Below, piece by piece: positions 34,944 to 47,640 of a DNA stretch of 64,000 bases (its first letter is position 1; the number at the start of each line of letters is the position of its first letter). This DNA is from Balanoglossus misakiensis (lineage: Eukaryota > Hemichordata): positions 992,001 to 1,056,000 of the forward strand of contig CM082583.2 of assembly GCA_040954595.2 (NCBI GenBank). Reading direction: 5' to 3'. The position numbers and the translations under genes were made by a program. The notes under the pieces were generated by a model that saw only the letters and a list, made by a program, of their open reading frames with translations, made no database searches and was not told the origin of the DNA.

Positions 34944-36991
34944 TTACATTACATGCGGTACGCCGATGTCAGCTTACCCATCAGTACTGCAGGCCGTGCC
35001 CACAACTAACGTCGGTGTTTGAAACGCCCTGGTTAAATTCGGGCTTTCTCTATAAATTGACAGGCAATAATGTAGTCCTACCGGAACAAATGTCGAGTGT
35101 TGACCCGCTGTGACTTTCCCTCTTCGGTTTGCCCGACTTAGCCAACGTCTTTGTACTAGAGTGTCGGGTCTTTTGCAGAGCCAGGCCGAAGGAAATCCGA
35201 CTTGATCACCGTTGCTAACGAACGCTAGTGTCTGTCATGGTGTGCCGGGGTTTTAGTCGAGCCAGGCCGTAGGAGATCTGACTTGATCATCGTGGTCAAT
35301 GTACGCGTGTTTCCGCTCTAAAGGGCCGGGGCTTCAGCTACACCAGGCCGTAGGAAATCCGACGTAATCACCGTTGATAACTTACGCCAGTCTGTGTCAT
35401 ATAGAGCCGGTGCACCAGCCGAATCACGCCGTAGGAAATCTTACTTGATCAACGTGGTCAATGTACGCCTGTTTCTGCTCTAGAGTGCCGGGGCTTCAGC
35501 TGAGCCAGGCCGTGGGAAACCCGACGTGATTACCGTTGTTAGCTTACGCCAGTTTGTGTCCTATATATAGTGCCGGGGCATCAGCCGTGCCAGGCCGAAG
35601 GAAATGTGAGTAGATCAACGTGGTCTCTGTACGCGTGTTTCTGCTCTAGAGTGCCAGGGCTTTAGCCAAGCCATGCCGTAGGAAATCTGACTTGATCAAC
35701 GTTGCTAACGAACGCTAATGTCTGTCATAGTGTGCCGGGGTTTTAGTCGAGCCAAGCCGTAGGAGATCAGACTTGATCAACGTGGTCTCTGTACGCGTGT
35801 TTCTGCTCTAGAGTGCCGGGGCTTTATCCAAGCCATGCCGTAGAAAATCTGACTTGATCACCGTTGCTAACGTACGCTAGTGTCTGTCATATTGTGACGG
35901 AGATTTAGCCGAGCCAGGCCGTAGAAAAATCGACTTGTTCAACGTTACCAGTGTGCAACTGTTTCTGCTCTAGAGTGTCAGGGTTTTAGCCGACTTATGC
36001 TGTAGGAAATCTGAGTTGATGAACGGGAATTCAATGTTAGAAATCCGTGTGGAAAGTATCTCTACCCGTTTGGAACTAAGAAAAGAATTTATTCTTATTT
36101 ATTTTGTAAAAAAACAATATTTCGAAAAAAAGTCGAAAATGGTAATTTTGTCTTGGGTGATTCAAATTATACCGCCTTTTCTGGAATTTGCAGCACTTTT
36201 TACAAGAGAACGACACTTCATGCTCTATAATATTTCCGAAAATGAAGAAAAGAGTTAATTTTTTATGATTTTTTAAAAATTTACCATTTTTGTCAAAATA
36301 TGGCCAAAATGGCTATTTTTTCTTGAATTCCGTCAATATCTCAGCATTTTTGGAGTGGTCGAAAGTTTTAACATACAATCAACATGTCATATATGATCAG
36401 GCACTAAATTCGAAGAACAAAGGTTTTTTTATTTTTTTTTCTAAAAATGACATTTTCAAGGAAAATTTGGTAAAACGCAATTTTGTCTGCAGTGAGCCAA
36501 ATTAGACGGTCTTTTGTGGAATTTGTATCGATATATACATACGAAGAGCATTCTATACTCCATCAGATTTCCGAAAATGTAGAAAACAGGTATTTTTTGT
36601 AATTTTCAAAAATTTACCATTTTGACCGAATTGTGGCTAAAATTGTTATTTTCGTGTTGAATGCCGCCAGTGTCATTGCTTTTAAAAGTCATAAAAAATT
36701 TTAACATACAAGCAATTGTTTATATATGATAAGGTCACCGAATTAAAAAAATAAAGAATGTTTTGACTAAAAATGACCTTTTTGGTGCAAAAACGAATAA
36801 AACGCAATTTTGTATTAAATCAGCTCATTCAGAGTGCATTTTTATAATCAGCACAATTTTTACATATAATGGAAATTTCATACATCATCAGATATCCAAA
36901 TATGAAAAGATGATTTACATTTTAGATGATTGTCAAAAATTAGCTGATATCTGATAAATGTAGTATTGAACCGTTCTGTCCCCCCCCCCCC
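34944..36991 (+). repeat. Satellite unit U15 (2048 bp)
   Basis: The AT half has a rare set of variants (TTAGAAATCCGTGTGG, ATCAGGCACTAAATTC, GATAAGGTCACC, TTTGACTAAAAATG, TCAAAAATTAGC) shared only with U19. The poly-C tract before it is the second shortest in the array, 9 bases. Confidence 0.95.
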
Positions 36992-39041
36992 TACATTATA
37001 TGCGGTACGCTGATGTCAGCTTACCCGGCAGTACTGCAGGCCGTGCCCCCAACTAACGTCGGTGTTTGAAACGCCCTGGTTAAATTCGGGCTTTCTCTAT
37101 AAAATGACAGGCAATAATGCAGTCCTACCGGAACAAATGTCGAGTGTTGACCCGCTGTGACTTTCCCTGTTCGGTTTGCCCGACTTAGCCAACGTCTTTG
37201 TACTAGAGTGTCGGGTCTTTTGCAGAGCCAGGCCGAAGGAAATCCGACTTGATCACCGTTGCTAACGAACGCTAGTGTCTGTCATGGTGTGCCGGGGTTT
37301 TAGTCGAGCCAGGCCGTAGGAGATCTGACTTGATCATCGTGGTCAATGTACGCGTGTTTCCGCTCTAAAGGGCCGGGGCTTCAGCTAAACCAGGCCGTAG
37401 GAAATCCGACGTAATCACCGTTGATAACTTACGCCAGTCTGTGTCATATAGAGCCGATGCACCAGCCGAGTCACGCCGTAGGAAATCTTACTTGATCAAC
37501 GTGGTCAATGTACGCCTGTTTCTGCTCTAGAGTGCCGGGGCTTCAGCTGAGCCAGGCCGTGGGAAACCCGACGTGATTACCGTTGTTAACTTACGCCAGT
37601 TTGTGTCCTATATATACTGCCGGGGCATCAGCCGTGCCAGGCCGAAGGAAATGTGAGTAGATCAACGTGGTCTCTGTACGCGTGTTTCTGCTCTAGAGTG
37701 CCAGGGCTTTAGCCAAGCCATGCCGTAGGAAATCTGACTTGATCAACGTTGCTAACGAACGCTAATGTCTGTCATAGTGTGCCGGGGTTTTAGTCGAGCC
37801 AAGCCGTAGGAGATCAGACTTGATCAACGTGGTCTCTGTACGCGTGTTTCTGCTCTAGAGTGCCGGGGCTTTATCCAAGCCATGCCGTAGAAAATCTGAC
37901 TTGATCACCGTTGCTAACGTACGCTAGTGTCTGTCATATTGTGACGGAGATTTAGCCGAGCCAGGCCGTAGAAAAATCGACTTGTTCAACGTTACCAGTG
38001 TGCAACTGTTTCTGCTCTAGAGTGTCAGGGTTTTAGCCGACTTATGCTGTAGGAAATCTGAGTTGATGAACGGGAATTCAATGTTAGAAAACCCGTGTGG
38101 AAAGTATCTCTACCCGTTTGAAACTAAGAAAAGAATTTATTCTTATTTATTTTGTAAAAAAGACAATTTTTCGAAAAAAAGTCGAAAAATTGCAATTTTG
38201 TCTTGGGTGATTCAAATTATACCGCCTTTTCTGGAATTTGCAGCACTTTTTACAAGAGAACGACACTTCATGCTCCATAATATTTCCGAAAATGAAGAAA
38301 AGAGTTAATTTTTTATGATTTTTCAAAAATTTACCATTTTTGTCAAAATATGGCCAAAATGGCTATTTTTCTTGAATTCCGTCAATATCTCTGCATTTTT
38401 GGAGTGGTCGAGAGTTTTAACATACAATCAACATGTCATATATGATCAGGGCACCAAATTCGAAGAACAAAGGTTTTTTTATTTTTTTTTCTAAAAATGA
38501 CATTTTCAAGGACAATTTGGTAAAACGCAATTTTGTCTGCAGTGAGCCAAATTAGACGGTCTTTTGTGGAATTTGTATCGATATATACATACGAAGAGCA
38601 TTCTATACTCCATCAGATTTCCGAAAATGTAAAAAACAGGTATTTTTTGTAATTTTCCAAAATTTACCATTTTGACCAAATTGTGGCTAAAATTGTTATT
38701 TTCGTGATGAATGCCGCCAGTGTCACTGCTTTTAAAAGTCATAAAACTTTTAACATACAAGCAATTGTTTATATATGATCAGGTCACCGAATTAAAAATA
38801 TAAAGGATGTTTTGCCTAAAAATGACCTTTTTGGTGCAAAAACGAATAAAACGCAATCTTGTATTAAATCAGTTCATTCAGAGTGCATGTTTTATAATAA
38901 GCACCAATTTTACATATAATGGAAATTTCATACATCATCAGATATCCAAATATGAAAAAATGATTTAGATTTTAGATGATTGTCCAAAATTAGCTGATAT
39001 CTAATAAATGTAGTATTGAACCGTTCTGCCCCCCCCCCCCC
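36992..39041 (+). repeat. Satellite unit U16 (2050 bp)
   Basis: Starts with GGTACGCTGATGTCAGC, shared only with U20 at a distance of 8597 bp. The AT half has GAAAAATTGCAATTTT and a subfamily III last monomer. Confidence 0.95.
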
Positions 39042-41094
39042 TTACATTATATGCGGTACGCCGATGTCAGCTTACCCGGCAGTACTGTAGGCCGTGCCCC
39101 CAACAAACGTCGGTGTTTGAAACGCCCTGGTTAAATTCGGGCTCTCTCTATAAATCGACAGGCAATAATGCAGTCCTACCGGAACAAATGTCAAGTGTTG
39201 AACCGCTGTGACTTTCCCTGTTCGGTTTGCCCGACTTAGCCAACGTCTTTGTACTAGAGTGTCGGGTCTTTTGCAGAGCCAGGCCGAAGGAAATCCGACT
39301 TGATCACCGTTGCTAACGAACGCTAGTGTCTGTCATGGTGTGCCGGGGTTTTAGTCGAGCCAGGCCGTAGGAGATCTGACCTGATCATCGTGGTCAATGT
39401 ACGCGTGTTTCCGCTCTAAAGTGCCGGGGCTTCAGCTAAACCAGGCCGTAGGAAATCCGACGTAATCACCGTTGATAACTTACACCAGTCTGTGTCATAT
39501 AGAGCCGGTGCACCAGCCGAGTCACGCCGTAGGAAATCTGACTTGATCAACGTGGTCAATGTACGCCTGTTTCTGCTCTAGAGTGCCGGGGCTTCAGCTG
39601 AGCCAGGCCGTAAGAAAACCCGACGTGATTACCGTTGTTAACTTACGCCAGTCTGTGTCCTATATATAGTGCCGGGGCATCAGCCGTGCCAGGCCGAAGG
39701 AAATATGAGAAGATCAACGTGGTCTCTGTACGCGTGTTTCTGCTCTAGAGTGCCAGGGCTTTAGTTAAGCCATGCCGTAGGAAATCTGACTTGATCAAAG
39801 TTGCTAACGAACGCTAGTGTCTGTCATAGTGTGCCGGGGTTTTAGTCGAGCCAAGCCGTAGGAGATCAGACTTGATCAACGTGGTCTCTGTACGCGTGTT
39901 TCTGCTCTAGAGTGCCGGGGCTTTATCCAAGCCATGCCGTAGAAAATCTGACTTGATCACCGTTGCTAACGTACGCTAGTGTCTGTCATATTGTGACGGA
40001 GATTTAGCCGAGCCAGGTCGTAGAAAAATCGACTTGTTCAACGTTACCAGTGTGCAACTGTTTCTGCTCTAGAGTGTCAGGGTTTTAGCCGACTTATGCT
40101 GTAGGAAATCTGAGTTTATGAACGGGAATTCAATGTTAGAAAACCCGTGTGGAAAGTATCTCTACCCGTTTGAAACTAAGAAAAGAATTTATTCTTATTT
40201 ATTTTGTAAAAAAAGACAATTTTTCGAAAAAAAGTTGAAAATGGTAATTTTGTCTTGGGTGATTCAAATTATACCGCCTTTTCTGGAATTTGCAGCACTT
40301 TTTGCAAGAGAACGACACTTCATGCTCCATAATATTTCCGAAAATGAAGAAAAGAGTTAATTTTTTATGATTTTTCAAAAATTTACCATTTTTGTCAAAA
40401 TATGGCCAAAATGGCTATTTTTCTTGAATTCCGTCAATATCTCTGCATTTTTGGAGTGGTCGAGAGTTTTAACATACAATCAACATGTCATATATGATCA
40501 GGGCACCAAATTCGAAGAACAAAGGTTTTTTATTTTTTTTTTCTAAAAATGACATTTTCAAGGAAAATTTGGTAAAACGCAATTTTGTCTGCAGTGAGCC
40601 AAATTAGACGGTCTTTTGTGGAATTTGTATCGATATATACATACGAAGAACATTCTATACTCCATCAGATTTCCGAAAATGTAGAAAACAGGTATTTTTT
40701 TGTAATTTTCAAAAATTTACCATTTTGACCAAATTGTGGCTAAAATTGTTATTTTCGTGATGAATGCCGCCAGTGTCACTGCTTTTAAAAGTCATAAAAA
40801 CTTTTAACATACAAGCAATTGTTTATATATGATCAGGTCACCGAATTAAAAATATAAAGAATGTTTTGCCTAAAAATGACCTTTTTGGTGCAAAAACGAA
40901 TAAAACGCAATCTTGTATTAAATCAGTTCATTCAGAGTGCATGTTTTATAATAAGCACCATTTTTACATATAATGGAAATTTCATACATCATCAGATATC
41001 CAAATATGAAAAAATGATTTAGATTTTAGATGATTGTCCAAAATTAGCTGATATCTAATAAATGTAGTATTGAACCGTTCTGTCCCCCCCCCCC
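39042..41094 (+). repeat. Satellite unit U17 (2053 bp)
   Basis: Standard-length unit with a subfamily III start and a subfamily III last monomer. It lacks the GAAAAATTGCAATTTT variant (AAAATGGTAATTTT instead). Confidence 0.95.
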
Positions 41095-43144
41095 TTACAT
41101 TATATGCGGTACGCCGATGTCAGCTTACCCAGCAGTACTGCAGGCCGTGCCCCCAACTAACGTCGGTGTTTGGAACGCCCTGGTTAAATTCGAGCTTTCT
41201 CTATAAATTGACAGGCAATAATGCAGTCCTACCCGACCAAATGTCGAGTGTTGACCCGCTGTGACTTTCCCTCTTCGGTTTGCCCGACTTAGCCAACGTC
41301 TTTGTACTAGAGTGTCGGGTCTTTTGCAGAGCCAGGCCGAAGGAAATCCGACTTGATCACCGTTGCTAACGAACGCTAGTGTCTGTCATGGTGTGCCGGG
41401 GTTTTAGTCGAGCCAGGCCGTAGGAGATCTGACTTGATCATCGTGGTCAATGTACGCGTGTTTCCGCTCTAAAGTGCCGGGGCTTCAGCTAAACCAGGCC
41501 GTAGGAAATCCGACGTAATCACCGTTGATAACTTACGCCAGTCTGTGTCATATAGAGCCGGTGCACCAGCCGAGTCACGCCGAAGGAAATCTGACTTGAT
41601 CAACGTGGTCAATGTACGCGTGTTTCCGCTCTAAAGTGCCGGGGCTTCAGCTAAACCAGGCCGTAGGAAATCCTACGTAATCACCGTTGTTAACTTACGC
41701 CAGTCTGTGTCCTATATATAGTGCCGGGGCATCAGCCGTGCCAGGCCGATGGAAATGTGAGTAGATCAACGTGGTCTCTGTACGCGTGTTTCTGCTCTAG
41801 AGTGTCAGGGCTTTAGCAAAGCCATGCCGTAGGAAATCTGACTTGATCAACGTTGCTAACGAACGCTAGTGTCTGTCATAGTGTGCCGGGGTTTTAGTCG
41901 AGCCAAGCCGTAGGAGATCAGACTTGATCAACGTGGTCTCTGTACGCGTGTTTCTGCTCTAGAGTGCCGGGGCTTTATCCAACCCATGCCGTTGAAAATC
42001 TGACTTGATTACCATTGCTAACGTACGCTAGTGTCTGTCATATTGTGACGAGATTTAGCCGAGCCAGGCCGTAGAAAAATCGACTTGTTCAACGTTATCA
42101 GTGTGCAACTGTTTCTGCTCTAGAGTGTCAGGGTTTTAGCCGACTTATGCTGTAGGAAATCTGAGTTGATGAACGGGTATTCAATGTTAGAAAACCCGTG
42201 TGGAAAGTATCTCTACCCGTTTGAAACTAAGAAAAGAATTTATTCTTATTTATTTTGTAAAAAAGACAATTTTTCGAAAACAAGTCGAAAATGGTAATTT
42301 TGTCTTGGGTGATTCAAATTATACCACATTTTCTGGAATTTGCAGCACTTTTTACAAGAGAACGACACTTCATGCTCCATAATATTTCCGAAAATGAAGA
42401 AAAGAGTTTATTTTTTATGATTTTTTAAAAATGTACCATTTTGTCAAAATATGGCCAAAATGGCTATTTTTTCTTGAATTCCGTCAATATCTCTGCATTT
42501 TTGGAGTGGTCGAAAGTTTTAACATACAATCAACATGTCATATATGATCAGGGCACCAAATTCGAAGAAGGAAGGTTTTTTTATTTTATTTTTCTAAAAA
42601 TGACATTTTCAAGGAAAATTTGGTAAAACGCAATTTTGTCTGCAGTGAGCCAAATTAGACGGTCTTTTGTGGAATTGGTATCGATATATATATACGAAGA
42701 GCATTCTATACTCCATCAGATTTCCGAAAATGTAGAAAACAGGTATTTTTTGTAATTTTCAAAAATTTACCATTTTGACCAAATTGTGGTTAAAATTGTT
42801 ATTTTCGTGTTGAATGCCTCCAGTGTCACTGCTTTTAAAAGTCATAAAAACTTTTAACATGCAAGCAATTGCTTATATATGATCAGGTCACCGAATTAAA
42901 AAAATAAAGAATGTTTTGCCTAAAAATGACCTTTTTGGTGCAAAAACGAATAAAACGCAATTTTGTATTAAATCAGCTCATTCAGAGTGCATTTTTTATA
43001 ATCAGCACCATTTTTACATATAATGGAAATTTCATACATCATCAGATATCCAAATATGAAAAAATGATTTAGATTTTAGATGATTGTCCAAAATTAGCTG
43101 ATATCTAATAAATGTAGTATTGAACCGTTCTGTCCCCCCCCCCC
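41095..43144 (+). repeat. Satellite unit U18 (2050 bp)
   Basis: Sister of U10 and U23 by shared GC-half and AT-half variants. It has the empty site for the U10 retroposon at 41862-41867. Confidence 0.95.
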
Positions 43145-45588
43145 TACATTATATGCGGTACGCCGATGTCAGCTTACCCGGCAATACTGCAGGCCGTGCC
43201 CCCAAATAACGTCGGTGTTTGAAACGCCCTGGTTAAATTCGGGCTTTCTCTATAAATTGACAGGCAATAATGCAGTCCTACCCGAACAAATGTCGAGTGT
43301 TGACCCGCTGTGACTTTCCCTCTTCGGTTTGCCCGACTTAGCCAACGTCTTTGTACTAATGTGTCGGGTCTTTTGCAGAGCCAGGCCGAAGGAAATCCGA
43401 CTTGATCACCGTTGCTAACGAACGCTAGTGTCTGTCATGGTGTGCCGGGGTTTTAGTCGAGCCAGGCCGTAGGAGATCTGACTTGATCATCGTGGTCAAT
43501 GTACGCGTGTTTCCGCTCTAAAGTGCCGGGGCTTCAGCTAAACCAGGCCGTAGGAAATCCGACGTAATCACCGTTGATAACTTACGCCAGTCTGTGTCAT
43601 ATAGAGCCGGTGCACCAGCCGAGTCACGCCGTAGGAATCTGATTTGATCAACGTGGTCAATGTACGCCTGTTTCTGCTCTAGAGTGCCGGGGCTTCAGCT
43701 GAGCCAGGCCGTAGGAAACCCGACGTGATTACCGTTGTTAACTTACGCCAGTCTGTGTCCTATATATAGTGCGGGGCATCAGCCGTGCCAGGCCTAAGGA
43801 AATGTGAGTAGATCAATGTGGTCTCTGTACGCGTATTTCTGCTCTAGAATGCCGGGGTTTTAGTCGAGCCAAGCCGTAGGAGATCTGACTTGATCATCGT
43901 GGTCAATGTACGCGTGTTTCCGCTCTAAAGTGCCGGGGCTTGAGCTAAACCAGGCCGTAGGAAATCCGACGTAATCACCGTTGATAACTTACGCCAGTCT
44001 GTGTCATATAGAGCCGGTGCACCAGCGGAGTCACACCGTAGGAATCTGATTTGATCAACGTGGTCAATGTACGCCTGTTTCTGCTCTAGAGTGCCGGGGC
44101 TTCAGCTGAGCCAGGCCGTAGGAAACCCGACGTGATTACCGTTGTTAACTTACGCAAGTCTGTGTCCTATATATACTGCCGGGGCATCAGCCGTGCCAGG
44201 CCGAAGGAAATGTGAGTAGATCAACGTGGTTTCTGTACGCGTGTTTCTGCTCTAGAGTGCCAGGGCTTTAGCCAAGCCATGCCGTAGGAAATCTGACTTG
44301 ATCACCGTTGCTAACGAACGCTAGTGTCTGTCATAGTGTGCCGGGGTTTTAGTCGAACCAAGCCGTAGGAGATCAGACTTGATCAACGTGGTCTCTGTAC
44401 GCGTGTTTCTGCTCTGGAGTGCCGGGGCTTTATCCAAGCCATGCCGTAGAAAATCTGACTTGATCACCGTTGCTAACCTACGCTAGTGTCTGTCATATTG
44501 TGACGGAGATTTAGCCGAGCCAGGCCGTAGAAAAATCGACTTGTTCAACGTTACCAGTGTGCAACTGTTTCTGTTCAAGAGAGTCAGGGTTTTAGCCGAC
44601 TTGTAGAAAATCTGAGTTGATGAACGGGAATTCAATGTTAGAAATCCGTGTGGAAAGTATCTCTACCCGTTTGGAACTAAGAAAAGAATTTATTCTTATT
44701 TATTTTGTAAAAAAACAATATTTCGAAAAAAAGTCGAAAATGGTAATTATGTCTTGGGTGATTCAAATTATACCGCCTTTTCTGGAATTTGCAGCACTTT
44801 TTACAAGAGAACGACACTTCATGCTCTATAATATTTCCGAAAATGAAGAAAAGAGTTAATTTTTTATGATTTTTTAAAAATTTACCATTTTTGTCAAAAT
44901 ATGGCCAAAATGGCTATTTTTTCTTGAATTCCGTCAATATCTCAGCATTTTTGGAGTGGTCGAAAGTTTTAACATACAATCAACATGTCATATATGATCA
45001 GGCACTAAATTCGAAGAACAAAGGTTTTTTATTTTTTTTTCTAAAAATGACATTTTCAAGGAAAATTTGGTAAAACGCAATTTTGTCTGCAGTGAGCTAA
45101 ATTAGACGGTCTTTTGTGGAATTTGTATCGATATATACATACGAAGAGCATTCTATACTCCATCAGATTTCCGAAAATGTAGAAAACAGGTATTTTTTGT
45201 AATTTTCAAAAATTTACCATTTTGACCGAATTGTGGCTAAAATTGTTATTTAAGTAATGAATGCCGCCAGTGTCACTGCTTTTAAAAGTCATAAAAACTT
45301 TTAACATACAAGCAATTGTTTATATATGATAAGGTCACCGAATTAAAAAAATAAAGAATGTTTTGACTAAAAATGACCTTTTTGGTGCAAAAACGAATAA
45401 AACGCAATTTTGTATTAAATAAGCTCATTCAGGGTGCATTTTTATAATCAGCACCATTTTTACATATAATGGAAATTTCATACATCATCAGATATCCAAA
45501 TATGAAAAGATGATTTACATTTTAGATGATTGTCAAAAATTAGCTGATATCTGATAAATGTAGTATTGAACCGTTCTGTTCCCCCCCC
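43145..45588 (+). repeat. Satellite unit U19 (2444 bp, expanded GC half)
   Basis: About 392 bp over standard, all in the GC half, with a fused monomer near 43845-43870 (GAATGCCGGGGTTTTAG). This gain is not a clean number of dimers and implies a duplication plus a loss. The AT half is the sister of U15. Its poly-C tract is the shortest (8 bases, 45581-45588). Confidence 0.95.
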
Positions 45589-47640
45589 TACATTATATGC
45601 GGTACGCTGATGTCAGCTTACCCGGCAGTACTGCAGGCCGTGCCCCCAACTAACGTCGGTGTTTGAAACGCCCTGGTTAAATTCGGGCTTTCTCTATAAA
45701 TTGACAGGCAATAATGCAGTCCTACCGGAACAAATGTCGAGTGTTGACCCGCTGTGACTTTCCCTGTTCGGTTTGCCCGACTTAGCCAACGTCTTTGTAC
45801 TAGAGTGTCGGGTCTTTTGCAGAGCCAGGCCGAAGGAAATCCGACTTGATCACCGTTGCTAACGAACGCTAATGTCTGTCATGGTGTGCCGGGGTTTTAG
45901 TCGAGCCAGGCCGTAGGAGATCTGACTTGATCATCGTGGTCAATGTACGCGTGTTTCCGCTCTATAGGGCCGGGGCTTCAGCTAAACCAGGCCGTAGGAA
46001 ATCCGACGTAATCACCGTTGATAACTTACGCCAGTCTGTGTCATATAGAGCCGGTGCACCAGCCGAGTCACGCCGTAGGAAATCTTACTTGATCAACGTG
46101 GTCAATGTACGCCTGTTTCTGCTCTAGAGTGCCGGGGCTTCAGCTGAGCCAGGCCGTGGGAAACCCGACGTGATTACCGTTGTTAACTTACGCCAGTTTG
46201 TGTCCTATATATAGTGCCGGGGCATCAGCCGTGCCAGGCCGAAGGAAATGTGAGTAGATCAACGTGGTCTCTGTACGCGTGTTTCTGCTCTAGAGTGCCA
46301 GGGCTTTAGCCAAGCCATGCCGTAGGAAATCTGACTTGATCAACGTTGCTAACGAACGCCAATGTCTGTCATAGTGTGCCGGGGTTTTAGTCGAGCAAAG
46401 CCGTAGGAGATCAGACTTGATCAACGTGGTCTCTGTACGCGTGTTTCTGCTCTAGAGTGCCGGGGCTTTATCCAAGCCATGCCGTAGAAAATCTGACTTG
46501 ATCACCGTTGCTAACGTACGCTAGTGTCTGTCATATTGTGACGGAGATTTAGCCGAGCCAGGCCGTAGAAAAATCGACTTGTTCAACGTTACCAGTGTGC
46601 AACTGTTTCTGCTCTAAAGTCTCAGGGTTTTAGCCGACTTATGCTGTAGGAAATCTGAGTTGATGAACGGGAATTCAATGTTAGAAAACCCGTGTGGAAA
46701 GTATCTCTACCCGTTTGAAACTAAGAAAAGAATTTATTCTTATTTATTTTGTAAAAAAGACAATTTTTCGAAAAAAAGTCGAAAAATTGCAATTTTGTCT
46801 TGGGTGATTCAAATTATACCGCCTTTTCTGGAATTTGCAGCACTTTTTACAAGAGAACGACACTTCATGCTCCATAATATTTCCGAAAATGAAGAAAAGA
46901 GTTAATTTTTTATGATTTTTCAAAAATTTACCATTTTTGTCAAAATATGGCCAAAATGGCTATTTTTCTTGAATTCCGTCAATATCTCTGCATTTTTGGA
47001 GTGGTCGAGAGTTTTAACATACAATCAACATGTCATATATGATCAGGGCACCAAATTCGAAGAACAAAGGTTTTTTTATTTTTTTTTCTAAAAATGACAT
47101 TTTCAAGGAAAATTTGGTAAAACGCAATTTTGTCTGCAGTGAGCCAAATTAGACGGTCTTTTGTGGAATTTGTATCGATATATACATACGAAGAGCATTC
47201 TATACTCCATCAGATTTCCGAAAATGTAAAAAACAGGTATTTTTTGTAATTTTCAAAAATTTACCATTTTGACCGAATTGTGGCTTAAATTGTTATTTTC
47301 GTGATGAATGCCGCCAGTGTCACTGCTTTTAAAAGTCATAAAAACTTTTAACATACAAGCAATTGTTTATATATGATCAGGTCACCGAATTAAAAATATA
47401 AAGAATGTTTTGCCTAAAAATGACCTTTTGGTGCAAAAACGAATAAAACGCAATCTTGTATTAAATCAGTTCATTCAGAGTGCATGTTTTATAATAAGCA
47501 CCATTTTTACATATAATGGAAATTTCATACATCATCAGATATCCAAATATGAAAAAATGATTTAGATTTTAGATGATTGTCCAAAATTAGCTGATATCTA
47601 ATAAATGTAGTATTGAACCGTTCTGTCCCCCCCCCCCCCC
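45589..47640 (+). repeat. Satellite unit U20 (2052 bp)
   Basis: Sister of U16 (CGCTGATGTC start, GAAAAATTGCAATTTT, GTAAAAAACAGG). Confidence 0.95.
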
